Positions 26,601-35,594 of a stretch of DNA of 64,000 bases are shown here, in pieces. The stretch comes from Anoplopoma fimbria (Eukaryota > Chordata > Actinopteri > Perciformes > Anoplopomatidae). Both the position numbers and the translations under genes were made by a program. Under the pieces are notes generated by a model that worked only from the letters and a program-made list of their open reading frames with translations, did no database searches and was not told the origin of the DNA. How positions within the stretch are numbered: position 1 is the stretch's first letter; each line of letters starts with the position of its first letter. The stretch lies in the NCBI RefSeq assembly GCF_027596085.1, contig NC_072452.1, forward strand, positions 4,004,314 through 4,068,313, given 5' to 3'.

Positions 26601-29532
26601 TGATAACAACATATCTGTAAAAAAAGAAAAAAGAAAAGGAAATTAAAAACAAAACACACTGAAACAAGACTAAAAGTCGACAGCCAGCAGCAGTGATTGA
26701 GCTAAGTGCTAACATCAGCATGCAAAGGTGCCATGCATTTGTCCGACATCCCATTATCAAGAAAACAAACAGCCATTGTTCCAAAGGCCCATTGTTTCTG
26801 AAATACACAATTGTCCTGCAACAACTGGAATGTCAATAGTTTTGCAGGTATTTGGTCATTAAAGTATTGGACACATTACATTTTTGACATGATGGTGGCG
26901 CTAGATGGAAAGTCAGAGAATCACTAAAGGTTTTACAATTCATACTGACGCTGTACAAAATGTCATGGCCATCCATCGAATAGTTATGATGTTTCAGTCT
27001 TGACCAAAGTGACGGAGCAACTGATCCACCAGCTCGGCTTTCCAAAGTAAACAAACTGCAGACATATTTAAATGACAGCAGAGGGTAAATCTGAAAAACA
27101 TATTTGGGTTAAATCATTTTTTATAAATGTTGACTAATGTGGGTGTTTGTGATGTTGCTGGAGCTTGTTCCTGTGGAGTTGGCTTCAGTCGTCCTTCAGT
27201 CTGTGGATGGGACCCAGACAGAGCTGAAGATCAGTGGTGGAGAAAACCTGAGCCCTGTTCTCCTGAACCCCACCTTCTGTGCTAACGTGGTGCTGAAGGT
27301 GTGTCTACTCTACACGACCTGTATTTAGAATTTATAGCTGAAGTTTTATACGTAGAATGATCACTGTTGCAAACGAAAGAAGTAATTGTCTGCTGGACCA
27401 ATTAGACATTTTTCTCTCCATAGGTTGCTTATGTGACTAAGTACAGCCCAGCTGGTGAGATAGTGAATGTGACGGTGTCTCTGGTACTTGGATTTGTCCG
27501 TGTAGCAGCACTGTCCCTGGAACAGGAGTTCCACATCACATTTGTCCAGGTAGCGTCTTAAAAAGGCATTGTCTATGTATCATGGATTGTTAAGTAGATA
27601 CAGTATTTACTTACAAAACAGGTTTAATAAAACCAGATCATTATGAATTAAAGGTTGGCAGAGCCAAAGGGACGGATCAGGTCCTTGCTGGTAAATCTGC
27701 CAGGGCTGCGTTTTGAGGACAGCTTGAGCTTTCTATTGTATGCCTAACCTTCTATTTTTAAGAAGCTGCAAAATGAATTCTAGCATTGAAGGGAATGTTT
27801 CCTTTCACTCATTGTTATGGGGTGTTGAAAAACGTTTTTCTGACTCTGTAAAAATGTATTCTGTCCTGTGCAAACTATAAATGTAATAAATAAAAACGTG
27901 TTATTTTTAGACAGAATGTGAATAATGAACTTTACTTTGCGTCTATCCAACAGGAGGATGGGGAGGAGGCGGCCGTCCACTACAGTGGAAATCCAGGTTA
28001 TGTGGTTGGACTACCTCTTGTGTCTGGAACAAGAACAGCAAAATATCCTTTACCTGCCCCGACGCTGCATATCCCTCACCTTGACTTCCAGACAGGATGA
28101 ATCCGTGTGAATAGAAACATTTTAGTTATACCTTTGGACAGCAGTAATAAGGATACTTTGACAGTGTTTGATTAGAAAGGGATGACGTTCTGATGTGCCA
28201 TTGGGCCCAGGGTTCACCTTAACAGCTGTGGTCACAGGGATCACTCGGAGCGTCGACCCCAGAGACACAGTATCTCTTCTCTACGGTGCTGAGGAACAGG
28301 ACTGTCTGCAGGGACCGCATCAGCGCTCCCCTGTCCTGTTCGGACTGGATTCTGTGTCCGGCTGCACATTAAGGCAGGAAAATATTTCCACTTTTCCTTG
28401 TGTACATAATGTACTTAATACATATATGATGGTGACTTGTCTTGTCCCAGCAGGCTGGAGGATGCTGCCAACTGCACCCTGGTCCTTCAGGTTCTTTTGG
28501 ATGTTCTGAGGGGACCAAACCATGCCAAGTTTGTGGCATCTTTTGGAAACTCCCCGCTTGACCATCCTCTGGACTGGCTGCAGTTTGAGAGCAACTTTAA
28601 TCCTGGGGTGAGCATGGTTTGAAACCAGGAAAGAGTCTCAGGTCTAGACTAATCCAGAGACTAATTTGGAGAAGTGTATGTCAGATCAAGACAAATAAGT
28701 CCAATACCCATCTTATGTCCACAATATAATATCTTTAACATTGCAGTGCAGTTTTATTTGTGACAGTTTGTGTCTTAACAAGCCTTTAGTTTTTTGTTTT
28801 TTTTCCATTTCTACATTGTTTTCCTATTTGTTTGTTTTTTGTAACTGAATTATTTCCACTTTTTTAAATCTTATTTGTTTGTCATTTGATTTGATTTGAT
28901 TTGCTTTGATTTGATTCATTTCCTTTCTTTCACTACTTGACATATTGATTGTTGGAAGTCGTTGAGCCTAATTTGTACATTTGTATGACTTTGCTAATCG
29001 CTACTGTTTGTGGGTTGAGTACATGAACAATCACTTGTGGTTTTATACAACTGTGACTTCTTCAAGTCATATTTAATTGTTGACAGAGAGCTTGTTTGAT
29101 TGATGGAATCTGTTTTGTGGGGCCACAATCCAGCAGTATGTTTGTGTTTTGCAGGAAGCACAGAGTTGCAGCATCCCACTGTCGCTTCACTTAGAAATTG
29201 AATGGAGTAAATATGGAGCGTTGGAGAACCCCCAAGCTCAGATAGTGAGCATCAAAGAAGTAATCCAAACCAACATCACCAGTTTGGTAAGACTCGCTTT
29301 TTCATAAATACTGGCAGGGGACTTGCAGGTTTTAATAATGCAATAGTAATTTCTACTGTGTCTGACTATCTTTGTTCTCCCTCAGGATGTGTTGTCTGGA
29401 GGAAGCGGCATCCTGTCCATCAGGAGCTCGGTGGCCTTTGTACCAGTTTCTGCTGCTGCTCTTCCTGGTTACAGAGCCACGCCCACCATCGACGCCAAGC
29501 TGCCCTTTGACTTCTTCTTCCCTTTTGTCTGA
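17614..29532 (+). CDS. tctn1: Tectonic-1 (ciliary transition-zone protein), 14 coding exons
   Basis: Tectonic-1 works in the MKS/B9 complex of the ciliary transition zone, which gates membrane proteins and supports Hedgehog signalling. Coding exons: 17614-17863, 17935-18055, 20377-20510, 21277-21428, 21529-21631, 24544-24656, 25893-25913 (21-nt microexon), 27164-27298, 27424-27549, 27954-28042, 28236-28373, 28454-28607, 29155-29286, 29386-29532. All phases agree and give 604 aa (human 587). Visible: a hydrophobic N-terminal signal segment; a Thr/Asn-rich stretch with several N-glycosylation sequons (residues about 30-50); the tectonic cysteine motif CPCDG...CDVNCCCD in exon 2; SGNPGYVVGLPL in exon 10; C-terminal LPFDFFFPFV, nearly identical to the human end. 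It matches TCTN1 better than TCTN2/3 along its length. Two introns use GC donors and one appears to be U12-type AT-AC. The acceptor at 27164 is weak, and in-frame alternatives exist. Convergent with hvcn1. Confidence 0.95.
18229..18857 (-). mobile_element. SINE-like element (outer), split by a nested relative
   Basis: Outer parts 18229-18278 and 18618-18857 together match the reverse complement of the element at 46,701-46,990. Read on the minus strand the head has A-box-like (CGTAGTGGAGAGCA) and B-box-like (GGTTCAATACC) motifs, suggesting a tRNA-derived SINE. The tail is GCGTCTGCTAAATGACTGTA and TAATG repeats. Confidence 0.75.
18279..18617 (-). mobile_element. SINE-like element (family B) nested in the outer one
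   Basis: Begins TAATGGTAAATGGACTGTAC followed by TTGTATAGCGCTTTTCTAGT and ends near CTGTCAGTACATACTAC. It sits at a point that is uninterrupted in the copy at 46.7 kb. It shares internal phrases with its host element, so the two are related subfamilies. Confidence 0.75.
19717..20012 (-). mobile_element. SINE-like element (family B)
   Basis: TACTTGTATAGCGCTTTTCT, CACCCATTCATACACTG, TAACTAACATTC and TGTCTTGCAGAAGACACATG blocks in the family-B order. Lies in tctn1 intron 2. Confidence 0.7.
20648..20890 (+). repeat. Dispersed repeat family A, copy 2
   Basis: Collinear with 4,365-4,605 through AGAGGGGTTGT, ACAGTAGATGGC, CCCCCAGTTTGGA and the block before TTTATGCTCTTT. Lies in tctn1 intron 3. Confidence 0.7.
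22429..22900 (+). repeat. Duplicated intronic segment, copy 2
   Basis: Uninterrupted counterpart of 18,169-19,253. At its right end a 35-bp piece (ACGCAGATAATTAGTTTGTT...) is duplicated again at 22,864-22,898. Lies in tctn1 intron 5. Confidence 0.9.
22900..24540. other. tctn1 intron sequence without recognised element
   Basis: Part of tctn1 intron 5. The open frames seen here (for example minus strand 22,885-23,379) have no similarity or splice support. Confidence 0.45.
24730..25625. mobile_element. Non-autonomous hAT DNA transposon (896 bp)
   Basis: Terminal inverted repeats CAGGGGTGGGCAATTA (left) and, reverse-complemented, CAGACCTGGGCATTGT (right) are flanked by a perfect 8-bp target duplication GTCTAGGA (24722-24729 and 25626-25633). 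The ends carry the GGGGGCCA/GGGCCGGGCC and GCGGGCCG phrases of Charlie/Tip100-like hAT elements. No transposase frame inside. Lies in tctn1 intron 6. Confidence 0.88.
28043..28235 (+). other. U12-type AT-AC intron of tctn1 (193 bp)
   Basis: The intron begins ATATCCTTT, the exact U12 AT-AC donor consensus. It contains CCTTAAC at 28217-28223 as branch site and ends GGTCAC 13-14 bases after the branch A. Phase 2 before and after match, giving ...RTAKGITRS..., which aligns to the HKGSGI region of human TCTN1. No GT-AG alternative keeps the frame. Confidence 0.85.
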
Positions 29533-29806
29533 ACACACATGGAAAAAGGGAAACAGAGTTCATGTGGACTCTTCTTACTTTTTTTGTCCTTCACTTTTGT
29601 CCGAAGAGTCATTGAGGACTTCTCTTCCCTCTTTTTTCCAAACAGTACATGCAGACTTCTCTTCCACTTTGTCTCAACAGTCCATATGGATTCCTCTCAC
29701 TATTATGTGATTTATTTACCATACACCCTGTTACGACAACACGCACTCTTTGTATGATCTATGTGTTCCTGTATATTGTGTGAAAAATGTAATAGTATGT
29801 TTGTAA

Positions 29807-29819
29807 AAAAATAAATAAA
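29807..29819 (+). terminator. tctn1 polyadenylation signal
   Basis: Overlapping AATAAA hexamers lie about 280 bases after the tctn1 stop codon. This is the first strong signal on this strand after the gene. Confidence 0.6.
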
Positions 29820-29835
29820 CATTCAACAAATGTTT

Positions 29836-29863
29836 TTTATTCAATGAAATTACTTCATTTATT
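29836..29863 (-). terminator. Candidate hvcn1 polyadenylation signals
   Basis: Two AATAAA hexamers on the minus strand (TTTATT at 29836-29841 and 29858-29863) lie about 390-410 bases past the hvcn1 stop. They are only 17-55 bases from the tctn1 signal, so the convergent 3' ends nearly touch or overlap. Confidence 0.45.
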
Positions 29864-30247
29864 GACATTTTTTTTTATTTTTTTTTTTTACTAAACTTAC
29901 ATACACTTTTAACATCAATTAGCACTTTTAGCTTAATGTACAAGTAATCAGTGTGAGGCATGTTTCAGATATTCACTATTAAATTAAGATAGGCCTTGAA
30001 GCTTATGGAGTGACATCCAGTGGCATCTGAATATCTGACATTCATTAGACATACAGTATGCAGACCTCTAACTGGTTTATATGACTATAATGAGGAGAAA
30101 CCTTGATATGGATCCACTGATACAGATATTCAAAAAAGATGTGGTAAAACTTCAAAATCAGACTGAAAATAAAAGTTCATGGAGTGCATAGTTTAGTTTA
30201 TAATTAGTGCAGAGAAGTATGTGCTCCACAAGAGTTAGCTCGATGAG

Positions 30248-33200
30248 TTAGAAGTCTATGCTGTTCTTCTTCAGGAGGGCTTGCAGTTCCTGGTTCTCTT
30301 TTTCCTAGAATGGATAGAGACCGACAAAGAGAAGAGTCAGTCTGTTGTTGGACATCATTCAAAGCCTACACACCCACTGTCAGTTCAATTGTGCTAGCCC
30401 CAATTTTATGGATTTCTGTCCTAGCTATAGTGGAAATCATTTTCGGAATACTTGTGCCCATATTGCCCAGATTCTGTGCAGGTTTGTTAGACTGCTTATG
30501 TTTTTTTGAAACAGTTATGGGCTAAAATTAAATTCTGAAGCCTTTATTTTTAATCAAACATAAATATCTTGAGCCAAAAAGGATAAAGCTGAACGGATAA
30601 GTAACCACCATCTCTAAGTGTTTCACTGTAGGGTTTCCAAGTTACCTCAAAAATGTAGCAATATCCACAACCACAGCTGTGGCCGTGTGAACATTACATT
30701 GTTCTTAAGTTGACATATCATGAGAAACCAGTGCTTGTGCACAAACGTGGGTATCTGGAGTGCCTACCATCCCACAAATTGTGGAAAAAAAGACAACCCA
30801 ATTGTTTTTTTGGGCTGGCTGGATATGAAAACGTGATTCAACAAGCCATTCGGATTTTGCTCCCATTCCTATGTCACATGCAGGTACATTAAGACAAACA
30901 GTATGAGAAATATGTGGGTTTTTTTTAACATTAAAGCAATTGTAAACATGTTCTAATAGAAACCCAAAATACAAATGAGCATGATGTGTCCCCTTAAATA
31001 TAATATAAATCTCTGCTTCTGTTTGTGGAGCGTTAATAAGCTCATTCAATTAACTTATTTTCTTCTTTATAATAATAATAATCTTTCTTATCTAGTATGA
31101 AGCAGTTATGAGGAATCACCAGTTTATCACTGCGCTCCTGTAGCTCCGTGACTCTTTGAACAAGGTGGTCATAGCTCTCCTTCAGCTTATGAATCTTCTG
31201 GTGTGCACGAGTTTTCACTGACACCAAGATACCTGCAACACATTCAAACACAATTATATACGTGATTCCCAAATCAAGTAAATGCACGTCTTCATAATAA
31301 GGCGAGAGGAATGATGTTTCTTTTTGAGACTTTGCAATTTGTTGTGACCATTTTTAACAGATTCGCCCCCCCAGGACTACCAAAGTCTAGAGCCACATTA
31401 AGCAGGCAGGGTTAGGTTACTGAAGCGCAGATAAACCGCAGCTTTATTAACTTACAGCAACCGAGAACAGTTTGACCTACAAACATGAGGTCAAGCAGGG
31501 TCCTGTCTTAAAGGTGCAATGTGTAAGATCTGGCCAGAATTTTATTTTAAAACACTCGAAAAATGAAATAATATTATCAACAGAATAACATTATGTCATT
31601 ATGTCAAAGACATCAATGTATCATAGTAGACCTGCAACTCCCGTGTTCTGTGAGGAAGAATTAGGTTAAGTGGTGTAAATACTCTAAATATAGAGTACAC
31701 TTAAACCGCTATTGATTCTTTTTTTTTTAAGGTGTCCAATCTAGATTTTTTCCACAGCAGTACATTACTTTGCTCCTGACCCCGATACTCCTGTATGTTT
31801 CTCCAAACTGGGGGTGTGCCAACGCCATCTACTGTAGGTGATACACTGACTAAGGATAAGAACCACAAAAAAAAACGTAACTATCCCTTTAACGTTAACA
31901 TCTACTGGTATGTACCAACACCCTGAGAAAAACACCCACTTGTTGTAGAGGCGCTGGCTCTGCTACAACACAAGAACACACAAAGTGATACTCAAAGGGC
32001 AACAACCTCCACCCCCATGTCTACCCGCAGAAACAAAGAGACCCTTTGGGTGCAATGTCATTCAAAACGGCAACACCCTGTACATACTTCTGGGCCAAGT
32101 GTTACTGACCATTGATAATTCTGGCAACCCTCCAGAGTCGCAGCAGGATCAGGAGACCCATCCCATCAAAGGCGTCCTCATGGAAGATGAAGACAATGTC
32201 CAACACGAAGGAAAGCACGACCACCAAGCCATCAAACATCTCAAACTTGTGTTGAAAGAACTCCAGGCGGTAAGCGAACAGCTTACCAACCAGCTCCACC
32301 ATGAAGAATGTGAGAAGAGCCAGGCTCAGATAGTGGAACACCTGCAAACCCCCCCCCTCATGTGTCAGTAAATGGTATTATACTAAGGTCTTGATAGGAA
32401 ATGTGAGTTTTGCTTGGAGCAAGTGGACACATTTGTATCTCACCTCAGGAGCAAGGTGGTGTTCTTCCAACTCTATCACAGCCAGATCGATGAGCAGCTC
32501 CGCCAGAACAAAGATGGCATCCAGGATTACTAAACACACCACCAACACCTGGAAGCAAAGTCAGAAAATCAGTGGCCGTCGCCTCTCGTTATACAGCGAC
32601 TTAAAGGGGAACTGCGCCAATCTTACCCATCAAAGTGGGTTTCCAGAGGCTGGGGACAACTGCTGCATATGTGGGCAAAACATTGTATCAAGTCTCTAGA
32701 GGGAGACACAAAAGGCTGATAAATGTCCTCAAGGGATGTCACTTGAGTCAGCGTTGGCAGGAGCCGAAGACTACAAGTTTGAAAAATCTAGAAGTGTGGA
32801 GTTAGAAAGAACGGATCTTGCCAGACCTCTGTAGCCTGCTGTTCATCTCTGCTGCATACTAAAAGCTCCAGGCTACATTAGAATCTCTGACTTAACTGTC
32901 GGCAGTCGAGAGGCATTGTGGGTATGCACGAGGTTTTGACAAGGATGGTGATATTTCAAAAAAATCGATGTCTGAAAATGAGTCTGACAACCTTATAGGA
33001 CTGCAATCCAAAAACAAGAGAAAAATAAAAACATCTGCAGGTTCCAGCTTCTCCTATTGAAAAATGTCTGTTTTTCTCTCTCTTACATAATAGTGAATTG
33101 AATATCTTTTGGTTGTGGACAATGGTCGGACAAAACAAGCAATTTGAAGATTTCACGTTGGAATGACATTGTTCACTATCTGTAACCCACGTCAGTGCCA

Positions 33201-33463
33201 TCGAAGTGGAGAAAACATACAGTTTGCTTCTCCAATGATGGATCGTTGCCCCTACCAACAGACGCGAAGAGAAGACCAGAGCGGCATACCTGGAAATGAT
33301 CAGAGCCATAGAGCCTCTGCAGCGAAGCCCTAAAGGTCAGCGTTGTTGGTACCAGGCCGGTGGCCGGACTCAGCTCCTCGCTGTTCACGTGCAGCTCTTC
33401 TTCGTCCCACTGCACCGGCTGCACATCGCCCACAGTGCTGAAGTAGCCCAGGTACCGAGCCAT
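30248..33463 (-). CDS. hvcn1: Voltage-gated proton channel Hv1, 5 coding exons
   Basis: Hv1 is a voltage-sensor-only channel that extrudes H+ across plasma or phagosomal membranes, as in the NADPH-oxidase burst and pH control. Coding exons in transcript order: 33463-33290, 32548-32444, 32341-32110, 31232-31120, 30304-30248; phases agree, 226 aa (human 273, shorter in the N-terminus). Seen: acidic N-terminus; S1 [19 protein letters not shown] with the selectivity Asp in VILDA; S2 beginning VFHYLS; S3 with [13 protein letters not shown]4 [15 protein letters not shown] with the three spaced Arg; then a C-terminal heptad-rich coiled coil ([19 protein letters not shown]... ending KKNSIDF) that dimerises the family. 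The start MARYLGYF fits fish Hv1; an in-frame ATG 28 codons upstream is less likely. One Zn-binding His is replaced (see findings). Confidence 0.95.
31715..31875 (-). repeat. Dispersed repeat family A, copy 3
   Basis: Reverse complement of the family-A blocks (CTCCAAACTGGGGGTGTGCC then CCATCTACTGTAGG). Lies in hvcn1 intron 3. Confidence 0.65.
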
Positions 33464-33841
33464 GGCGGCAGGCTCAACGACGGGAGTGGACCAAAGCCAC
33501 GACCTCAGCAGCTCACCTCGGAGCACAGACGGGAAAGGCCCTTTCAATTCAGATGTATTTCAGAGCGAGATTACACAGCAGGCTCTCTGTGCTAACTTTC
33601 GAAATAGCGACTTACAAAGTGTTGTTCTGTTGTTTCAGGAAACCCCTCCTGTCGTCTGTGCCACTCAATAATAACAATAATAATAGCCAAAATATTGAAA
33701 TATTGTATAAGTTGCAGACTAATGCAAATCAACACGCTGACAGCCAGAGTGAAACTGTTTTTACCATCTTCCACTCTGAGCTCTGTAACACATGTCAGCA
33801 TCTCTGTGAGTCTATTTGTGAGACAATCTGAGTTTACTTCT

Positions 33842-33843
<2 letters not shown>

Positions 33844-33874
<31 letters not shown>

Positions 33875-33945
33875 AAGGTTTTCAACATCTTATTGAGAAA
33901 GCAAACCTTCTCAGTGCAAAAGGAAGCTGTAGGCTCCTCAAGATG

Positions 33946-34033
<88 letters not shown>
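33844..34033. repeat. Poly-T (33844-33873) and (CA)n (33948-34033)
   Basis: A 30-base T tract followed 75 bp later by about 85 bp of pure CA, upstream of hvcn1. Confidence 0.95.
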
Positions 34034-34037
<4 letters not shown>

Positions 34038-34401
34038 AAGGGCTACTTGGTGAAGGAAAAAGAAGTCATGAAATGATTCACAGTTGAAGTTGAAGACATC
34101 ATATCAATCCCATCAGAACCCATGCAATCAGACAGGGAGGTTATGGTTCGTTTTAAGTAGTAGTGCCCATAACACATGCATTAAATCAAGATATGGAGGA
34201 AATCCGGAGCATGCTCAAATTTAAAGGTAACTTTAAAAATAAAAATGTGGAAAATAACAGCAGCCAACGAATCTGCAGCTGTGATATAACCATGAAGACG
34301 TTCAGGAGGATCTGTCCGCGTTTCCCACCAGATGTTAGCAGAGACCAGAGCTTCAGGCTGGACGGCGGGCTGGAACTCGTGATGGAAACATCCGTCTGAT
34401 T

Positions 34402-34516
34402 GGCCGGCCCGCCGCCTCTGCCGCGTCCGCCGCCTCTGCCGCGCCGCCGTCGTCCGCCGCCTCTGCCGCGTCCCACCGCCTCTGCCGCGTCCCACCGCCT
34501 CTGCCGCGTCCGCCGC
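34402..34516. repeat. GC-rich CpG minisatellite
   Basis: Tandem units of about 16-18 bp built on CCGCCTCTGCCGCGTC (with CCACCGCCTCTGCCGCGTC variants). The minus-strand reading frame is Arg/Gly-rich but has no gene context. CpG density is far above the surroundings. Confidence 0.85.
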
Positions 34517-34859
34517 GTCGAGGCACAGATTTAACGCGTCAGAGCTGCGTTGTCTAACAGTTGTGCGGGATTCGATCTCTTTACCTTCCTCGCTCCTCGC
34601 TCCTTCCTATAGAGGTCCTGTAAAGGTGCTGTGCTGCTCCTCATGTGCTGCTGAGGTGCTGCATGGTGAGTACAGAGTCCATGTTGACCTGTCTGTGGAT
34701 GAACTGGAAGTTGAAACTGATTTGCATTTCCCAAAGGGGAGTTACAACTTTTTTTTTTCTTTCTCTTCATCATCTTGCAGTTGTCACATGATTTCAGTGT
34801 TTGCAATAATAGTTAAAATAGTTTTTTTCTGTCTGTAAATATTATATTTCAGTTGTTTT

Positions 34860-35050
34860 TCTACTGTTTTTATTGCTTATTTATAATACTTGTTTTTTTT
34901 ATTTTTATTTTCATTTTTTATTTTTATCTTGTCTTTCTTTACTATGTCTCTTGTGTGCACTTTAACTCTACGCTGCTGTAAGCCTGCAAATTTCCCCGCT
35001 GCGGGACTAATAAAGGATTATCTTATTTGATCTTATCTTATCTTATCTTT
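34860..35050 (+). repeat. LINE 3' tail with (TCTTA)n
   Basis: TTTCCCCGCTGCGGGACTAA then TAAAGGATTATCTTATTT and TCTTA pentamers: a typical 3' end of truncated teleost non-LTR copies. Confidence 0.55.
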
Positions 35051-35594
35051 CATTACTAATATTATAATGGAACGGGATTATTTTTCTCTGCAGCCAACAG
35101 GCATGTTTGGAGCAGGCCAGAAGACCTACACTATACGAGACGCAGATTAAAGCCATCCTAAATCTGTTGCATCCGAAACACAGACATTATAATAAAGTGT
35201 TTACTGTCAAAGACATCACATGTACAATATTTGAATAAACTCTTTCTGCTTTGTGCAGCCACACAACTTGTGTTCTCCCAGCCTGTGATCATACCGCCAC
35301 CATCTGGCTTTAGAAATACTCTGCAAATATTAAGAGTCATGTGTTATTATGCCAAGACCAAAAGATCACATGTCATCAACAGAGGCCAGATGTAACTGAA
35401 AACACATGTGGACAAACTGGACCTGAAAGAGTCTATGGTTGCTATGCTTTGTCTCCAGGTGCATCATTTATAGAATTACATTTAAAACATAAACAATGAC
35501 TCAAAGTTGTTTTCTCATGTTTATAATAATAAATAAATACTAATGTATTCCAACTTGGAACTAGGTGATATAAATCTGTGATATAAATGATATA

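Noticed and set aside
31985..32371. 128-codon plus-strand frame with a Gln/His-rich end
   Set aside because: It lies antisense to hvcn1 exon 3, which is the conserved coding strand.
33462..33671. Plus-strand frames over 33.3-33.7 kb
   Set aside because: Antisense shadow of hvcn1 exon 1 and its upstream region.
34181..34495. Arg/Gly-rich 'RGG-like' protein on the minus strand
   Set aside because: Product of translating the GC-rich minisatellite; no start context, splice sites or conserved flank.
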